From Janthinobacterium silvisoli (GTDB lineage: Bacteria; Pseudomonadota; Gammaproteobacteria; Burkholderiales; Burkholderiaceae_D): a stretch of DNA of 64,000 nucleotides. Below are positions 36,325 to 44,152 of this stretch, in pieces. A program made the translations under genes and the position numbers. The DNA is taken from NCBI RefSeq assembly GCF_014200725.1, contig NZ_JACHCL010000004.1:186001-250000 (forward strand), read 5' to 3'. Under the pieces are notes generated by a model, which searched no databases, had not been told where the DNA came from, and was given only the letters and a program-made list of their open reading frames with translations. Every line of letters starts with the position of its first letter. The first letter of the stretch is position 1.

Positions 36325-38154
36325 ATGCATCCCGATTGTTTCGCCCTGCTCGATGACGCCAGCGCCCCCGGCGCCGGCTCGCGCCTCTACACGGGCCTGG
36401 TGGAAGTGCTGCGGTGTGAAGAGGCCAGCGAGTGGCCGGCGCTGCTCGAGGCGATGCAGGCAGCCCTGGCGCGTGGCGAGTACGCCGTCAGCGTTTGCAG
36501 CTATGAACTGGGGGCGCACCTGCTGGACATGCCGCCGCGCGCTGCTGTAGCTGATGCCCCTCCCCTGGCGCAGATACTGGTGTTTGAACACTGCCAGCAG
36601 CTGTCGCAGGACGAGGTGGCGCAGTGGCTGGCAGAGCGCGCACCAAGTACAGATACGCCGGCCGGTATCGCCGCTATCACTGCCAATGTCGGCCAGGCTG
36701 AATTTACGCGCGCGCTGGCACGCATCCACGACTATATCGCCGCTGGCGACACGTATCAGGTCAATTACACCTACCGCTTGCGCTTCGATGCATTCGGCTC
36801 GCCCCTGGCCCTGTATGCCCGGCTGCGCGCGCGACAGCCGGTGCCGTATGGCGCGCTGGTGCTGCTGCCTGATGGCGGCGCGCTGCTGTCGCTGTCACCC
36901 GAACTGTTCGTGCGCCATGTGCAGGGCGAATTGACGGCGCGGCCCATGAAGGGCACGGCGCCGGCCGCAGCAGCCGAACAGATGGAAGAAAACGCGCGCC
37001 GCGCGCAAGCACTGTCGCTGGACCCGAAGAACCGCGCCGAAAACCTGATGATCGTCGACCTGCTGCGCAACGATATCGGCCGCATCGCCGCCACCGGTAC
37101 GGTACACGTGCCGGCCCTGTTCGAGGTCAAACGCTACAGCAGCGTGCTGCAAATGACGTCCACCGTGCAAGCCCGCCTGCGCGGCGGCGCCAGCCTGGCG
37201 GACATCTTCCAGGCCCTGTATCCGTGCGGCTCGATCACGGGCGCGCCGAAACGGCGCACCATGGAAATCATCGCCGAACTGGAACCGGCGCCGCGCGGCG
37301 TGTACACGGGCGCCATCGGCTGGTTCGATCCACCCATCGTTGCTGGCCAGGTAGGCGACTTTTGCATGTCGGTGCCGATCCGCACCCTGGCCCTGCAGCC
37401 GCCTGGCGCAGACGGTGTGCAACGCGGCGAAATGGGCGTGGGCGCGGGCATCGTCTACGACAGCGATGCACTGGATGAATACGCCGAATGCCAGCTCAAG
37501 GCGCGCTTCCTGACGGGCCTGGTCAATGAATTCGAACTGTTTGAAACCCTGTATGCCAGCCGCCAGGATGGCTGCCGCCAGCAGGAACGCCATCTGGTCC
37601 GCCTGGCCGCATCAGCCGCCTATTTCGGCTTCGTCTGGGACGCCAACGCTGCCCGCGCCGCCCTGCAGGCGGCGTGCGCGGCGCGTCTTGATGATGCGCC
37701 CTTCCGCCTGCGCCTTGCGCTGCGCCACGATGGCAAGTTCACGGTGCAAAGCGGTGCGCTGCTGCCGTTGCCGGCAACAGTGAAAGTCATGCTGGCAAGC
37801 GAGCCTACGACGGCGGACGACCTGTTCCTGCGCCACAAGAGCAGCGTGCGTACGCGCTATGACGCCGCCTGGCGCGCGGCCGAGGCACAAGGCTGCTTCG
37901 ATATGCTGTTCTTTAATGAGCGCGATGAATTGACCGAGGGCGGGCGCAGCAATGTGTTCGTCAAGCTCGATGGCTGCTGGCATACGCCGCCGCTGTCTTG
38001 CGGCCTGCTGCCTGGCGTGCAGCGCGCCGCCATGCTGGCCGACCCGGCCTGGGATGCGCAGGAAACCATCATCACGCGCACCATGCTGGATCGGGCGCAA
38101 GCGATCGTCGTCTGCAATGCCTTGCGCGGCGCGATGCCGGCCGTGCTGATCTAG
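36325..38154 (+). CDS. pabB: Fused aminodeoxychorismate synthase component I and aminodeoxychorismate lyase (PabB-PabC)
   Basis: A 609-residue fusion for p-aminobenzoate and hence folate synthesis. Residues 1 to about 390 are PabB-like: DYIAAGDTYQVNYTYRLRF, NLMIVDLLRNDIGRIAATG, PCGSITGAPKRRTMEIIAELE and GAGIVYDSDALDEYAECQLK carry the chorismate-binding residues. From about residue 400 a class IV aminotransferase-fold domain follows (FETLYASRQDGCR, FFNERDELTEGGRSNVFVKLDG, SCGLLPGVQRA), the PabC part that releases pyruvate with PLP. The glutaminase PabA is elsewhere. It starts 21 nt after slmA, and its stop overlaps the convergent DUF1428 gene by 4 nt. Confidence 0.93.
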   Translation: MHPDCFALLDDASAPGAGSRLYTGLVEVLRCEEASEWPALLEAMQAALARGEYAVSVCSYELGAHLLDMPPRAAVADAPPLAQILVFEHCQQLSQDEVAQWLAERAPSTDTPAGIAAITANVGQAEFTRALARIHDYIAAGDTYQVNYTYRLRFDAFGSPLALYARLRARQPVPYGALVLLPDGGALLSLSPELFVRHVQGELTARPMKGTAPAAAAEQMEENARRAQALSLDPKNRAENLMIVDLLRNDIGRIAATGTVHVPALFEVKRYSSVLQMTSTVQARLRGGASLADIFQALYPCGSITGAPKRRTMEIIAELEPAPRGVYTGAIGWFDPPIVAGQVGDFCMSVPIRTLALQPPGADGVQRGEMGVGAGIVYDSDALDEYAECQLKARFLTGLVNEFELFETLYASRQDGCRQQERHLVRLAASAAYFGFVWDANAARAALQAACAARLDDAPFRLRLALRHDGKFTVQSGALLPLPATVKVMLASEPTTADDLFLRHKSSVRTRYDAAWRAAEAQGCFDMLFFNERDELTEGGRSNVFVKLDGCWHTPPLSCGLLPGVQRAAMLADPAWDAQETIITRTMLDRAQAIVVCNALRGAMPAVLI

Positions 38155-38510
38155 GCGTCGATCTTCATCTCGTAGCCACCATAAATCATCCGCTTGCCGT
38201 CAAACGGCATCTTGGCCGGGTCCATCATGTCGGCCATGCGCGGATCTTTCATGACCTTGTCGTTGATGTCATCACGGCTGGCGCGCGATTCGTAGATGAT
38301 CCAGGAAAACACCACCACTTCGCCCTCCTGCAAGTCCACCGCCTGCGGGAACGAGGTCCACTTGCCCGGCTTGACATCGTCGCCCACGCATTCGCGAAAT
38401 TCCAGCGCGCCCAGTTCGCGCCAGATGGCGCCGCAAGTGCGCGACATGGCCAGATAGGCGTCAAGCTTAGCTTTTGGCACGGGCACAACAAATCCATCGA
38501 CATACGCCAT
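38151..38510 (-). CDS. DUF1428 domain protein
   Basis: A 119-residue soluble protein: MAYVDGFVVPVPKAKLDAYL, GALEFRECVGDD and YESRASRDDINDKVMKDPRM are the conserved blocks of DUF1428, a dimeric ferredoxin-like (dimeric alpha/beta-barrel) family of unknown function. The start at 38510 has GGAG 6 nt before it; a longer frame to 38588 has an unrelated Cys-rich extension and is rejected. No partner gene is evident. Confidence 0.88.
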   Translation of the reverse strand: MAYVDGFVVPVPKAKLDAYLAMSRTCGAIWRELGALEFRECVGDDVKPGKWTSFPQAVDLQEGEVVVFSWIIYESRASRDDINDKVMKDPRMADMMDPAKMPFDGKRMIYGGYEMKIDA

Positions 38511-38591
38511 GCTGATCTCCTCGACTGTTGTTTTAAGAAGCAGAACAGACAGCTTAGGACAGCAATAGCAATACAACAAGCACGGCAATGA

Positions 38592-38620
38592 AATAAAAAA
38601 AGCAGGCCAGCGGCCTGCTT
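38592..38620 (-). terminator. Rho-independent terminator of glutathione peroxidase gene
   Basis: On the minus strand AAGCAGGCC (38620-38612) pairs with GGCCTGCTT (38608-38600) around a 3-nt loop and is followed by a run of T residues (complement of AAAAAAA before 38600). It lies 20 nt beyond the stop of the minus-strand gene. Confidence 0.88.
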
Positions 38621-38639
38621 CACTATGTTCGCAGGCAGC

Positions 38640-39248
38640 TTACATCGCCAGCGCTTTTTCCACCGCGCCCACCAGTTTCTTGTCGTCCGGCGTCACCTTG
38701 CTGGGGAAACTTTCCACGACCTTGCCATTACGGTCGATCAGGTATTTGTGGAAATTCCAGGCCGGGGTCTTGCCGGTCAGCTTGATCAATTCCGCGTACA
38801 GCGGGTTCGGGTTCGGGCCGGACACCACCGATTTCGCAAACATCGGGAACTTCACGCCATAGGTGTTGTAGCAGAAATCAGCAATTTCCTTGCTGCTGCC
38901 CGGCTCCTGCTTGCCAAAGTCGTTCGACGGGAAGCCCAGCACCACCAGGCCCTTGCTGCCGTACTTGGCGTACATCGCCTCCAGGCCTTCGTACTGATTC
39001 GTGAACCCGCAATAGCTGGCGGTATTGACCACCAGCACGACCTTGCCCGCGTACTGGCACAGGTTTTGCGGCGCTTCATCCTGCAAACGGTTGAAGGTCT
39101 GCTTGAGGATGGCAGGGCAAGCAACAGCAGGCGTGGCTGCAGTTGCTGGCGCGGCCGTTGCAGGCTGGGCGGCGGAAGAGGAGAGGGTCATCGTCGCGCC
39201 CGCGCACAAGGCGGTCAAAGCGAACAGCTGGGCAAAGGTCTTGGACAT
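38640..39248 (-). CDS. Glutathione peroxidase family protein, exported (Cys type)
   Basis: A 202-residue thioredoxin-fold peroxidase with a signal peptide (MSKTFAQLFALTALCAGATM, cleavage near SSSA) and an Ala/Pro/Thr-rich linker. The catalytic block VVNTASYCGFTNQYEGL carries Cys instead of selenocysteine. GFPSNDFGKQEPGS supplies the Gln, and WNFHKYLIDRNG the Trp-Asn of the tetrad. It should reduce peroxides in the periplasm; many Cys-GPx proteins use thioredoxin rather than glutathione. Monocistronic with its own terminator. Confidence 0.92.
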   Translation of the reverse strand: MSKTFAQLFALTALCAGATMTLSSSAAQPATAAPATAATPAVACPAILKQTFNRLQDEAPQNLCQYAGKVVLVVNTASYCGFTNQYEGLEAMYAKYGSKGLVVLGFPSNDFGKQEPGSSKEIADFCYNTYGVKFPMFAKSVVSGPNPNPLYAELIKLTGKTPAWNFHKYLIDRNGKVVESFPSKVTPDDKKLVGAVEKALAM

Positions 39249-39443
39249 GCGGGCACCATGAGTAAAAGAACAAAAGAATCATTCTATGCCAAACACCGCC
39301 AACGCGTATCAGGCAAAGGGGCGCAACCATGGCGCCGCGCCCCTTTGAGCGGCATCAAACCGCGTCCAATACTTGCCTAAAGGATTGTTTTTTTGATTAT
39401 TCTCGACCCTCAGCCTGTTTTCACCCCTCACGTGGAGAGTCCC

Positions 39444-40607
39444 ATGACCAAGCACTACCCTGCTGCCCTACGCACCACCTGCCTGCTGGCCATCAGCCTT
39501 GCCTTGCTGGCGCAACTGCCCCTGCCAGCCACAGCGGCCACCACAAAAGCGACTGCGGCCAACAAGGCCGACGTCATCGCCCTGCCCGCCTATCAGGCCG
39601 ACCTGAGCCAGACGTCCGTTTCCGGCCTGTCCTCGGGCGCCTTCATGGCGGCGCAGTTTGCCGTCGCCTACTCCGGCACGGTGGTCGGCGCGGGCATCGT
39701 GGCCGGAGGTCCGTTTTATTGTTCCGGCGCGCCCAGCATCGGCCTGTACACGCCATTCCTGATCAACGCCACCACCACCTGCATGAATCCGGCCGCAAAC
39801 AATGTGTCGCCGCCGGTATCGAGCACCCTGTGGAAAATCACGCAAGATATCGCGCTCGCCGGCGACATCGACCCCACCAGCAACCTGGCGCGGCAAAAAG
39901 TGTATCTCTTCAGCGGCACCCAGGACAACACCGTGACCACCGCCGTGGTCGACCAGACGCGCGCCTTTTACCAATTGGCGGGTACGCCGGACAGCCAGAT
40001 CCGCTATGTCACCAGCGTCGGTGCCGGCCACGCCATCATCACCGACAGCAAGCAAGACACGGCTTGCCCGCTGACCGAATCACCGTACATCAATAATTGC
40101 AATATTGACCAGGCCAAGGACATTCTGACGCAAATCTATGGCCCGCTCAATCCCCCGGCCACCAGCTTGAGCGGCAAGATCATCGCCTTCAATCAGGCCA
40201 GCTTCATCAAGGGATTTAATAGTGCGCTGTCGAGCATGAGCCGCACCGCCTACGCCTATGTTCCGCAAGCATGCAATAGCCAAGGCTGCAAAGTGCATGT
40301 GGCCTTCCATGGCTGCCAGCAAGGCGCGGAAACCATCGGCAATCTGTTCTATGCCCATACCGGCTATAACGAAGTGGCCGATACCAACAAGATCATCGTG
40401 CTGTATCCGCAAGCCAATGCCAGCCTGGCGCCCGCCTACAATCCAAAAGGCTGCTGGGACTTCTGGGGCTACACCAGCTACAACCAGCTGATGCCGAATT
40501 TCTATGCCAAGAGCAGCGTGCAAATGGCGGCGGTCAAGGGCATGCTTGACCGCCTTGCTGCCGCGCGCGGCACACGGCTATCCGTCAAAAGCACAGCCAG
40601 GAAATAA
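39444..40607 (+). CDS. Extracellular PHB depolymerase-like esterase (type 2 catalytic domain)
   Basis: A 387-residue secreted hydrolase. It has a Sec signal (TTCLLAISLALLAQLPLPA, cleavage near ATAA, residue 32). The lipase box SGLSSGAFMAAQFAVAY occurs very early in the mature protein (about residue 62), the layout of type 2 short-chain-length PHA depolymerases. A later block VAFHGCQQGAETIGNLFY resembles the oxyanion region, and VGAGHAII includes a candidate His. No C-terminal substrate-binding domain is seen. The start at 39444 has GGAG at good spacing. It ends immediately before the convergent dehydrogenase gene stop. Confidence 0.87.
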   Translation: MTKHYPAALRTTCLLAISLALLAQLPLPATAATTKATAANKADVIALPAYQADLSQTSVSGLSSGAFMAAQFAVAYSGTVVGAGIVAGGPFYCSGAPSIGLYTPFLINATTTCMNPAANNVSPPVSSTLWKITQDIALAGDIDPTSNLARQKVYLFSGTQDNTVTTAVVDQTRAFYQLAGTPDSQIRYVTSVGAGHAIITDSKQDTACPLTESPYINNCNIDQAKDILTQIYGPLNPPATSLSGKIIAFNQASFIKGFNSALSSMSRTAYAYVPQACNSQGCKVHVAFHGCQQGAETIGNLFYAHTGYNEVADTNKIIVLYPQANASLAPAYNPKGCWDFWGYTSYNQLMPNFYAKSSVQMAAVKGMLDRLAAARGTRLSVKSTARK

Positions 40608-42062
40608 TCAGATACCACCCATGCAGATGTACTTGATGACCAGATAGTCATCCATCCCGTAGATCGACCCTTCGCGGCCCAGGCCCGATTGCTTGACGCC
40701 GCCGAAGGGCGCGACCTCGTTGGAAATCAAACCCGTGTTGACGCCGACCATGCCCGTTTCCAGGCCTTCGGCCACGCGCCAGACACGGCCGATATCGCGC
40801 GAATAGAAATACGAGGCCAGGCCAAATTCCGTGTTGTTGGCCAGGGCGACGGCTTCATCGTCGGTCTTGAAACGGAACAGCGGCGCCAGCGGGCCAAAGA
40901 TTTCTTCGGTCGCCACGCGCATGTCGTTGGTCATGTCGGCGATCACGGTCGGCTCGAAAAAGCTGTGGCCCAGCGCATGGCGCTTGCCGCCAGCGAGCAA
41001 ACGGCCGCCCTTGGCCAGCGCATCGGCCACATAACCTTCCACCTTTTGCACGGCCTTGTCGTCGATCAGCGGGCCTTGCGTGGTGCCCGCTTCGGCACCA
41101 TTGCCGACCTTCAGCTTGCCGACGGCGGCCACCAGTTTTTCGGCGAACGCCTCATATACGCCGTCTTGCACATAGATACGGTTGGCGCAGATGCAGGTCT
41201 GGCCCACGTTGCGGTATTTCGAGGCCATCACGCCTTCGATGGCGGCGTCCAGGTCGGCATCGTCAAACACGATAAAGGCGGCGTTGCCGCCCAGTTCCAG
41301 CGACAGTTTCTTGACGGTCGGCGCCGATTGTTCCATCAGCAGGCGGCCAACCTGGGTCGAGCCGGTAAACGTGAGCTTACGCACGATGGGGTTCGAGGTC
41401 ATCTCGCCGCCGATCTCTTTCGGCGCACCGGTAACGATGCTGAACACACCGGCCGGCACGCCTGCGCGCTCGGCCAGCACGGCCAGCGCCAGCGCGGAAA
41501 ACGGCGTCGATTCAGCTGGTTTCAAGACCATCGGGCAGCCGGCGGCAAGGGCCGGACCCACTTTGCGGGTGATCATCGCGGACGGGAAATTCCAGGGCGT
41601 GATGGCGGCGCACACACCGATCGGCTCCTTGGTGACGATGATGCGGCGGTCTGCCCATGGCGATTGCAAGGTGTCGCCCGCAATGCGCTTGGCTTCTTCG
41701 GCGAACCATTCGATAAATGCCGAGCCGAACTGGATTTCGCCCTTGGCTTCGGCCAGCGGCTTGCCCTGCTCTGTCGTCATGATCAGCGCCAGGTCATCGC
41801 TGTTTTCCACGATCAGGTCATACCAGCGGCGCAGCACGGCGGCACGCTCCTTGGCGCTCTTCTTGCGCCAGGCTGGCCAGGCGGCATTCGCCGCGTCAAT
41901 CGCGCGGCGCGTCTCGGCAGCGCCCATCAGGGGCACAGTGCCGATGGTCTCGCCGGTGGCAGGATTGGTGACGTCAAACGTCTGGCCGCTGTCGGCATCC
42001 ACCCAGGCGCCATTCAGATAAGCCTGCTGGCGCAGCAAGGAGGAATCTTTCAATTGCAGCAT
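40608..42062 (-). CDS. gabD: NAD(P)-dependent succinate-semialdehyde dehydrogenase (GabD-like)
   Basis: A 484-residue aldehyde dehydrogenase. Catalytic residues: Glu in LSLELGGNAAFIVFDDAD, Cys in NVGQTCICANRIYV, Asn in ITPWNFPSAMI. The opening LKDSSLLRQQAYLNGAWVDA and the block EIFGPLAPLFRFKTDDEA match GabD, which oxidises succinate semialdehyde to succinate. The start at 42062 has GGAG 6 nt upstream. Downstream of dgoK, a dehydratase and an aldolase on the same strand, it might instead oxidise 2-ketoglutarate semialdehyde, since type I KGSADHs of Azospirillum are relatives of SSADH; this is an inference. Confidence 0.9.
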   Translation of the reverse strand: MLQLKDSSLLRQQAYLNGAWVDADSGQTFDVTNPATGETIGTVPLMGAAETRRAIDAANAAWPAWRKKSAKERAAVLRRWYDLIVENSDDLALIMTTEQGKPLAEAKGEIQFGSAFIEWFAEEAKRIAGDTLQSPWADRRIIVTKEPIGVCAAITPWNFPSAMITRKVGPALAAGCPMVLKPAESTPFSALALAVLAERAGVPAGVFSIVTGAPKEIGGEMTSNPIVRKLTFTGSTQVGRLLMEQSAPTVKKLSLELGGNAAFIVFDDADLDAAIEGVMASKYRNVGQTCICANRIYVQDGVYEAFAEKLVAAVGKLKVGNGAEAGTTQGPLIDDKAVQKVEGYVADALAKGGRLLAGGKRHALGHSFFEPTVIADMTNDMRVATEEIFGPLAPLFRFKTDDEAVALANNTEFGLASYFYSRDIGRVWRVAEGLETGMVGVNTGLISNEVAPFGGVKQSGLGREGSIYGMDDYLVIKYICMGGI

Positions 42063-42140
42063 ATACATCTCCGGTCTGTTTACATATCGACGGGGGATAC
42101 TATGCCACAGCACACCTGATCCTGCAGGCCTGCGCCACGG

Positions 42141-42983
42141 CTATTCGACCTTGAACGATGACAGTTTTGCATCGGGCGGCGGATACGCCAGCTTCATGCC
42201 TTGCAAGGTTTCCAGCAGCAGGGTCGCTACCGCCAGGTTGCGCTGGGTCTTGGAATTGGAGGGCACGACATACCATGGCGCGTGGTCGGCATCGGTTTCG
42301 CGGATCGCCGTTTGATAGGCGTGCTGATAGGCGTCCCACTTCTTGCGCTGGGCGATATCGTTGGGATCGAATTTCCATTGGCGGTCGGGATCGTCGAGCC
42401 GTTCCTGCAGCCGTTCGCGCTGTTCCTCTTTCGAGATATGCAAAAAGAGTTTCAGGATGACGGTACCCGTATCGCTCAGCATGCGCTCGAAATCGCGGAT
42501 ATGCCCATAACGGCGCTGGCATTCCGGTTTGTCGATCATGTCCTGCACGCGCGTGATCAGCACATCTTCATAATGGCTGCGATTAAAGATGGCGATCTCG
42601 CCCTTGACCGGCACATGCTGGTGCACGCGCCACAGGTAATCGTGCGCCAGTTCGATATCGGTTGGCCCCTTGAAGGCCACGGCGCGTATGCCCATCGGGT
42701 TGATGTTGGCGAAAATCGACTTGACCGTGCCATCCTTGCCCGAGGTATCCATGCCCTGCAAGACCAGCAGCACTTTCTTCTTGCGCTGCGCGTACAGCAT
42801 GCTCTGATACTCGGCGATCTGCGCCGTCAGCGCCACCGTTTCCTCACGGTCCAGCGCCTTGCACTGGGCCGATGTCAGCTTCTTGTTGCCAGCCTTGGTG
42901 GCGGCGCCCAGCAAGCGCTTGCCCGCAAAATCTTCATCCAGCTGGTAGTCTTTATGGGCGCGGAACAGGGTGCGCGCCTTCAT
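42141..42983 (-). CDS. Polyphosphate kinase 2 family protein
   Basis: A 280-residue P-loop kinase that transfers phosphate between polyphosphate and nucleotides. Walker A VLQGMDTSGKDGTVKS (near residue 80), the Asp/Arg region HVPVKGEIAIFNRSHYEDVLITRV and the lid-helix segment LKLFLHISKEEQRERLQERL are intact. The sequence fits the PPK2 class III group (AMP/ADP phosphorylating), though class assignment needs alignment. The start overlaps the stop of the CoA-binding protein gene by 4 nt (ATGA), so the pair is coupled. Confidence 0.92.
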   Translation of the reverse strand: MKARTLFRAHKDYQLDEDFAGKRLLGAATKAGNKKLTSAQCKALDREETVALTAQIAEYQSMLYAQRKKKVLLVLQGMDTSGKDGTVKSIFANINPMGIRAVAFKGPTDIELAHDYLWRVHQHVPVKGEIAIFNRSHYEDVLITRVQDMIDKPECQRRYGHIRDFERMLSDTGTVILKLFLHISKEEQRERLQERLDDPDRQWKFDPNDIAQRKKWDAYQHAYQTAIRETDADHAPWYVVPSNSKTQRNLAVATLLLETLQGMKLAYPPPDAKLSSFKVE

Positions 42984-43402
42984 GCCGCCACCGCCAGCTT
43001 GCGGTGCTCGATTTTTGTGCAGTGGTCCATCACCACCTCCAGCCCCGCCGCGCGGACCAGCGCCGCTGCTGCTTCATTGATCACATCCAGCTGCAGCCAC
43101 AGACAGCCCGCCTTGATCGCGATGGCTTCCTGCGCGATGGGCAGGATGTCGGCCGATTTGCGGAAGCAATCGACGATATCGATACGCGCCGGCGCGACAG
43201 CGGCGGCGGCCTCGCCCAGGCTGGCATAGGCGCGCTGCCGCAGCACCTCTTTGCCGGCCAGGGCAGGATTGACGGGCAGCACGCGGTAACCGTGTTCGAT
43301 CAGGTAGGCGGCCACCTCGTGGCTGGCGCGTTCCGGTTTGTCAGACATGCCGACGATGGCGATGATGCGGCTGTCTTGAAGAATGCGGGCGATGTTGGAC
43401 AT
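42980..43402 (-). CDS. CoA-binding domain protein (YccU-like)
   Basis: A 140-residue Rossmann-type protein: SRIIAIVGMSDKPERASHEVAAYLIEHGYRVLPVNP is the YccU/CoA-binding motif (conserved parts VGMSDKPERAS and GYRVLPVNP). IDIVDCFRKSADI and the late VMDHCTKIEHRKL complete the small CoA-binding domain found alone or as part of succinyl-CoA synthetase-like proteins. The role of the stand-alone form is not established. Its stop overlaps the ppk2 start. Confidence 0.87.
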   Translation of the reverse strand: MSNIARILQDSRIIAIVGMSDKPERASHEVAAYLIEHGYRVLPVNPALAGKEVLRQRAYASLGEAAAAVAPARIDIVDCFRKSADILPIAQEAIAIKAGCLWLQLDVINEAAAALVRAAGLEVVMDHCTKIEHRKLAVAA

Positions 43403-43447
43403 GATGTACTCTGAAAGCGTGCGACATTGCCTGGCAAGCGTAGCAGA

Positions 43448-44095
43448 TTATGGCTGCTTGCTGCGCACCTTCTCCATCGCTGCGACAAAGGCCTTGGCCC
43501 TTGCTTCGACGGCTGAAAAATCGCCGCTGGCGCCTGGGCCGCTCAAGCTGCTGCCGATGCCGACCGCCAGCGCGCCGTTGGCAAACCACTCGCCCAGGTT
43601 ATCCACGGTCACGCCGCCAGTCGGCATCAGCGGTGCATGCGGCAGCGGGGCGCTGAGCGCCTTGATATAGGCTGGTCCAAACATCTCGGCCGGGAAGATC
43701 TTGATGATGTCGGCGCCCGCTTCAAGCGCGGTGACGATTTCCGTCGGCGTCATTACGCCCGGCATCGCCAGCACCTGATAGCGCTGGCACATACGGATGG
43801 TGTCGAGATTGACGCTCGGTGAGATGATGAACTGGGCGCCCGCCAAAATCGCCAGCCGCGCCGTTTCCGGGTCCAGCACGGTGCCAGCCCCCAGCATCAC
43901 CGCATCGCCATGGCGCTGGCGCAGCGTCTTGATGACGTCCAGCGTACCCGGCGTGGTGAACGCCACTTCCAGCGCGGTGATGCCGCCAGCGATACAGGCT
44001 TCGGCAATGCCGAGCGCAATGTCAGCCGTGCCAGCACGCACGATGCCGACCATGCGCCGCTGCACGATACCCTGGAAGATGGCGTGTTTTAACAT
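43448..44095 (-). CDS. dgoA: KDPG/KDPGal-type aldolase (Eda/DgoA family)
   Basis: A 215-residue class I aldolase of the KDPG/KHG family. ALEVAFTTPGTLD (residues about 40-52), MLGAGTVLDPETA, the PGVMTPTEI block and the Schiff-base lysine in GADIIKIFPAEMFGPAYIKAL are conserved. With DgoK and a dehydratase directly upstream it most likely cleaves 2-keto-3-deoxy-6-phosphogalactonate to pyruvate and glyceraldehyde-3-phosphate (De Ley-Doudoroff path). Cleavage of the gluconate isomer cannot be excluded. It is 57 nt after the dehydratase gene, same strand. Confidence 0.87.
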   Translation of the reverse strand: MLKHAIFQGIVQRRMVGIVRAGTADIALGIAEACIAGGITALEVAFTTPGTLDVIKTLRQRHGDAVMLGAGTVLDPETARLAILAGAQFIISPSVNLDTIRMCQRYQVLAMPGVMTPTEIVTALEAGADIIKIFPAEMFGPAYIKALSAPLPHAPLMPTGGVTVDNLGEWFANGALAVGIGSSLSGPGASGDFSAVEARAKAFVAAMEKVRSKQP

Positions 44096-44152
44096 GGGAT
44101 TTCTCTTTACGAAAGTTCTAGGGTTTTCATGTGCCGCATGTCAGTGCAGCTG

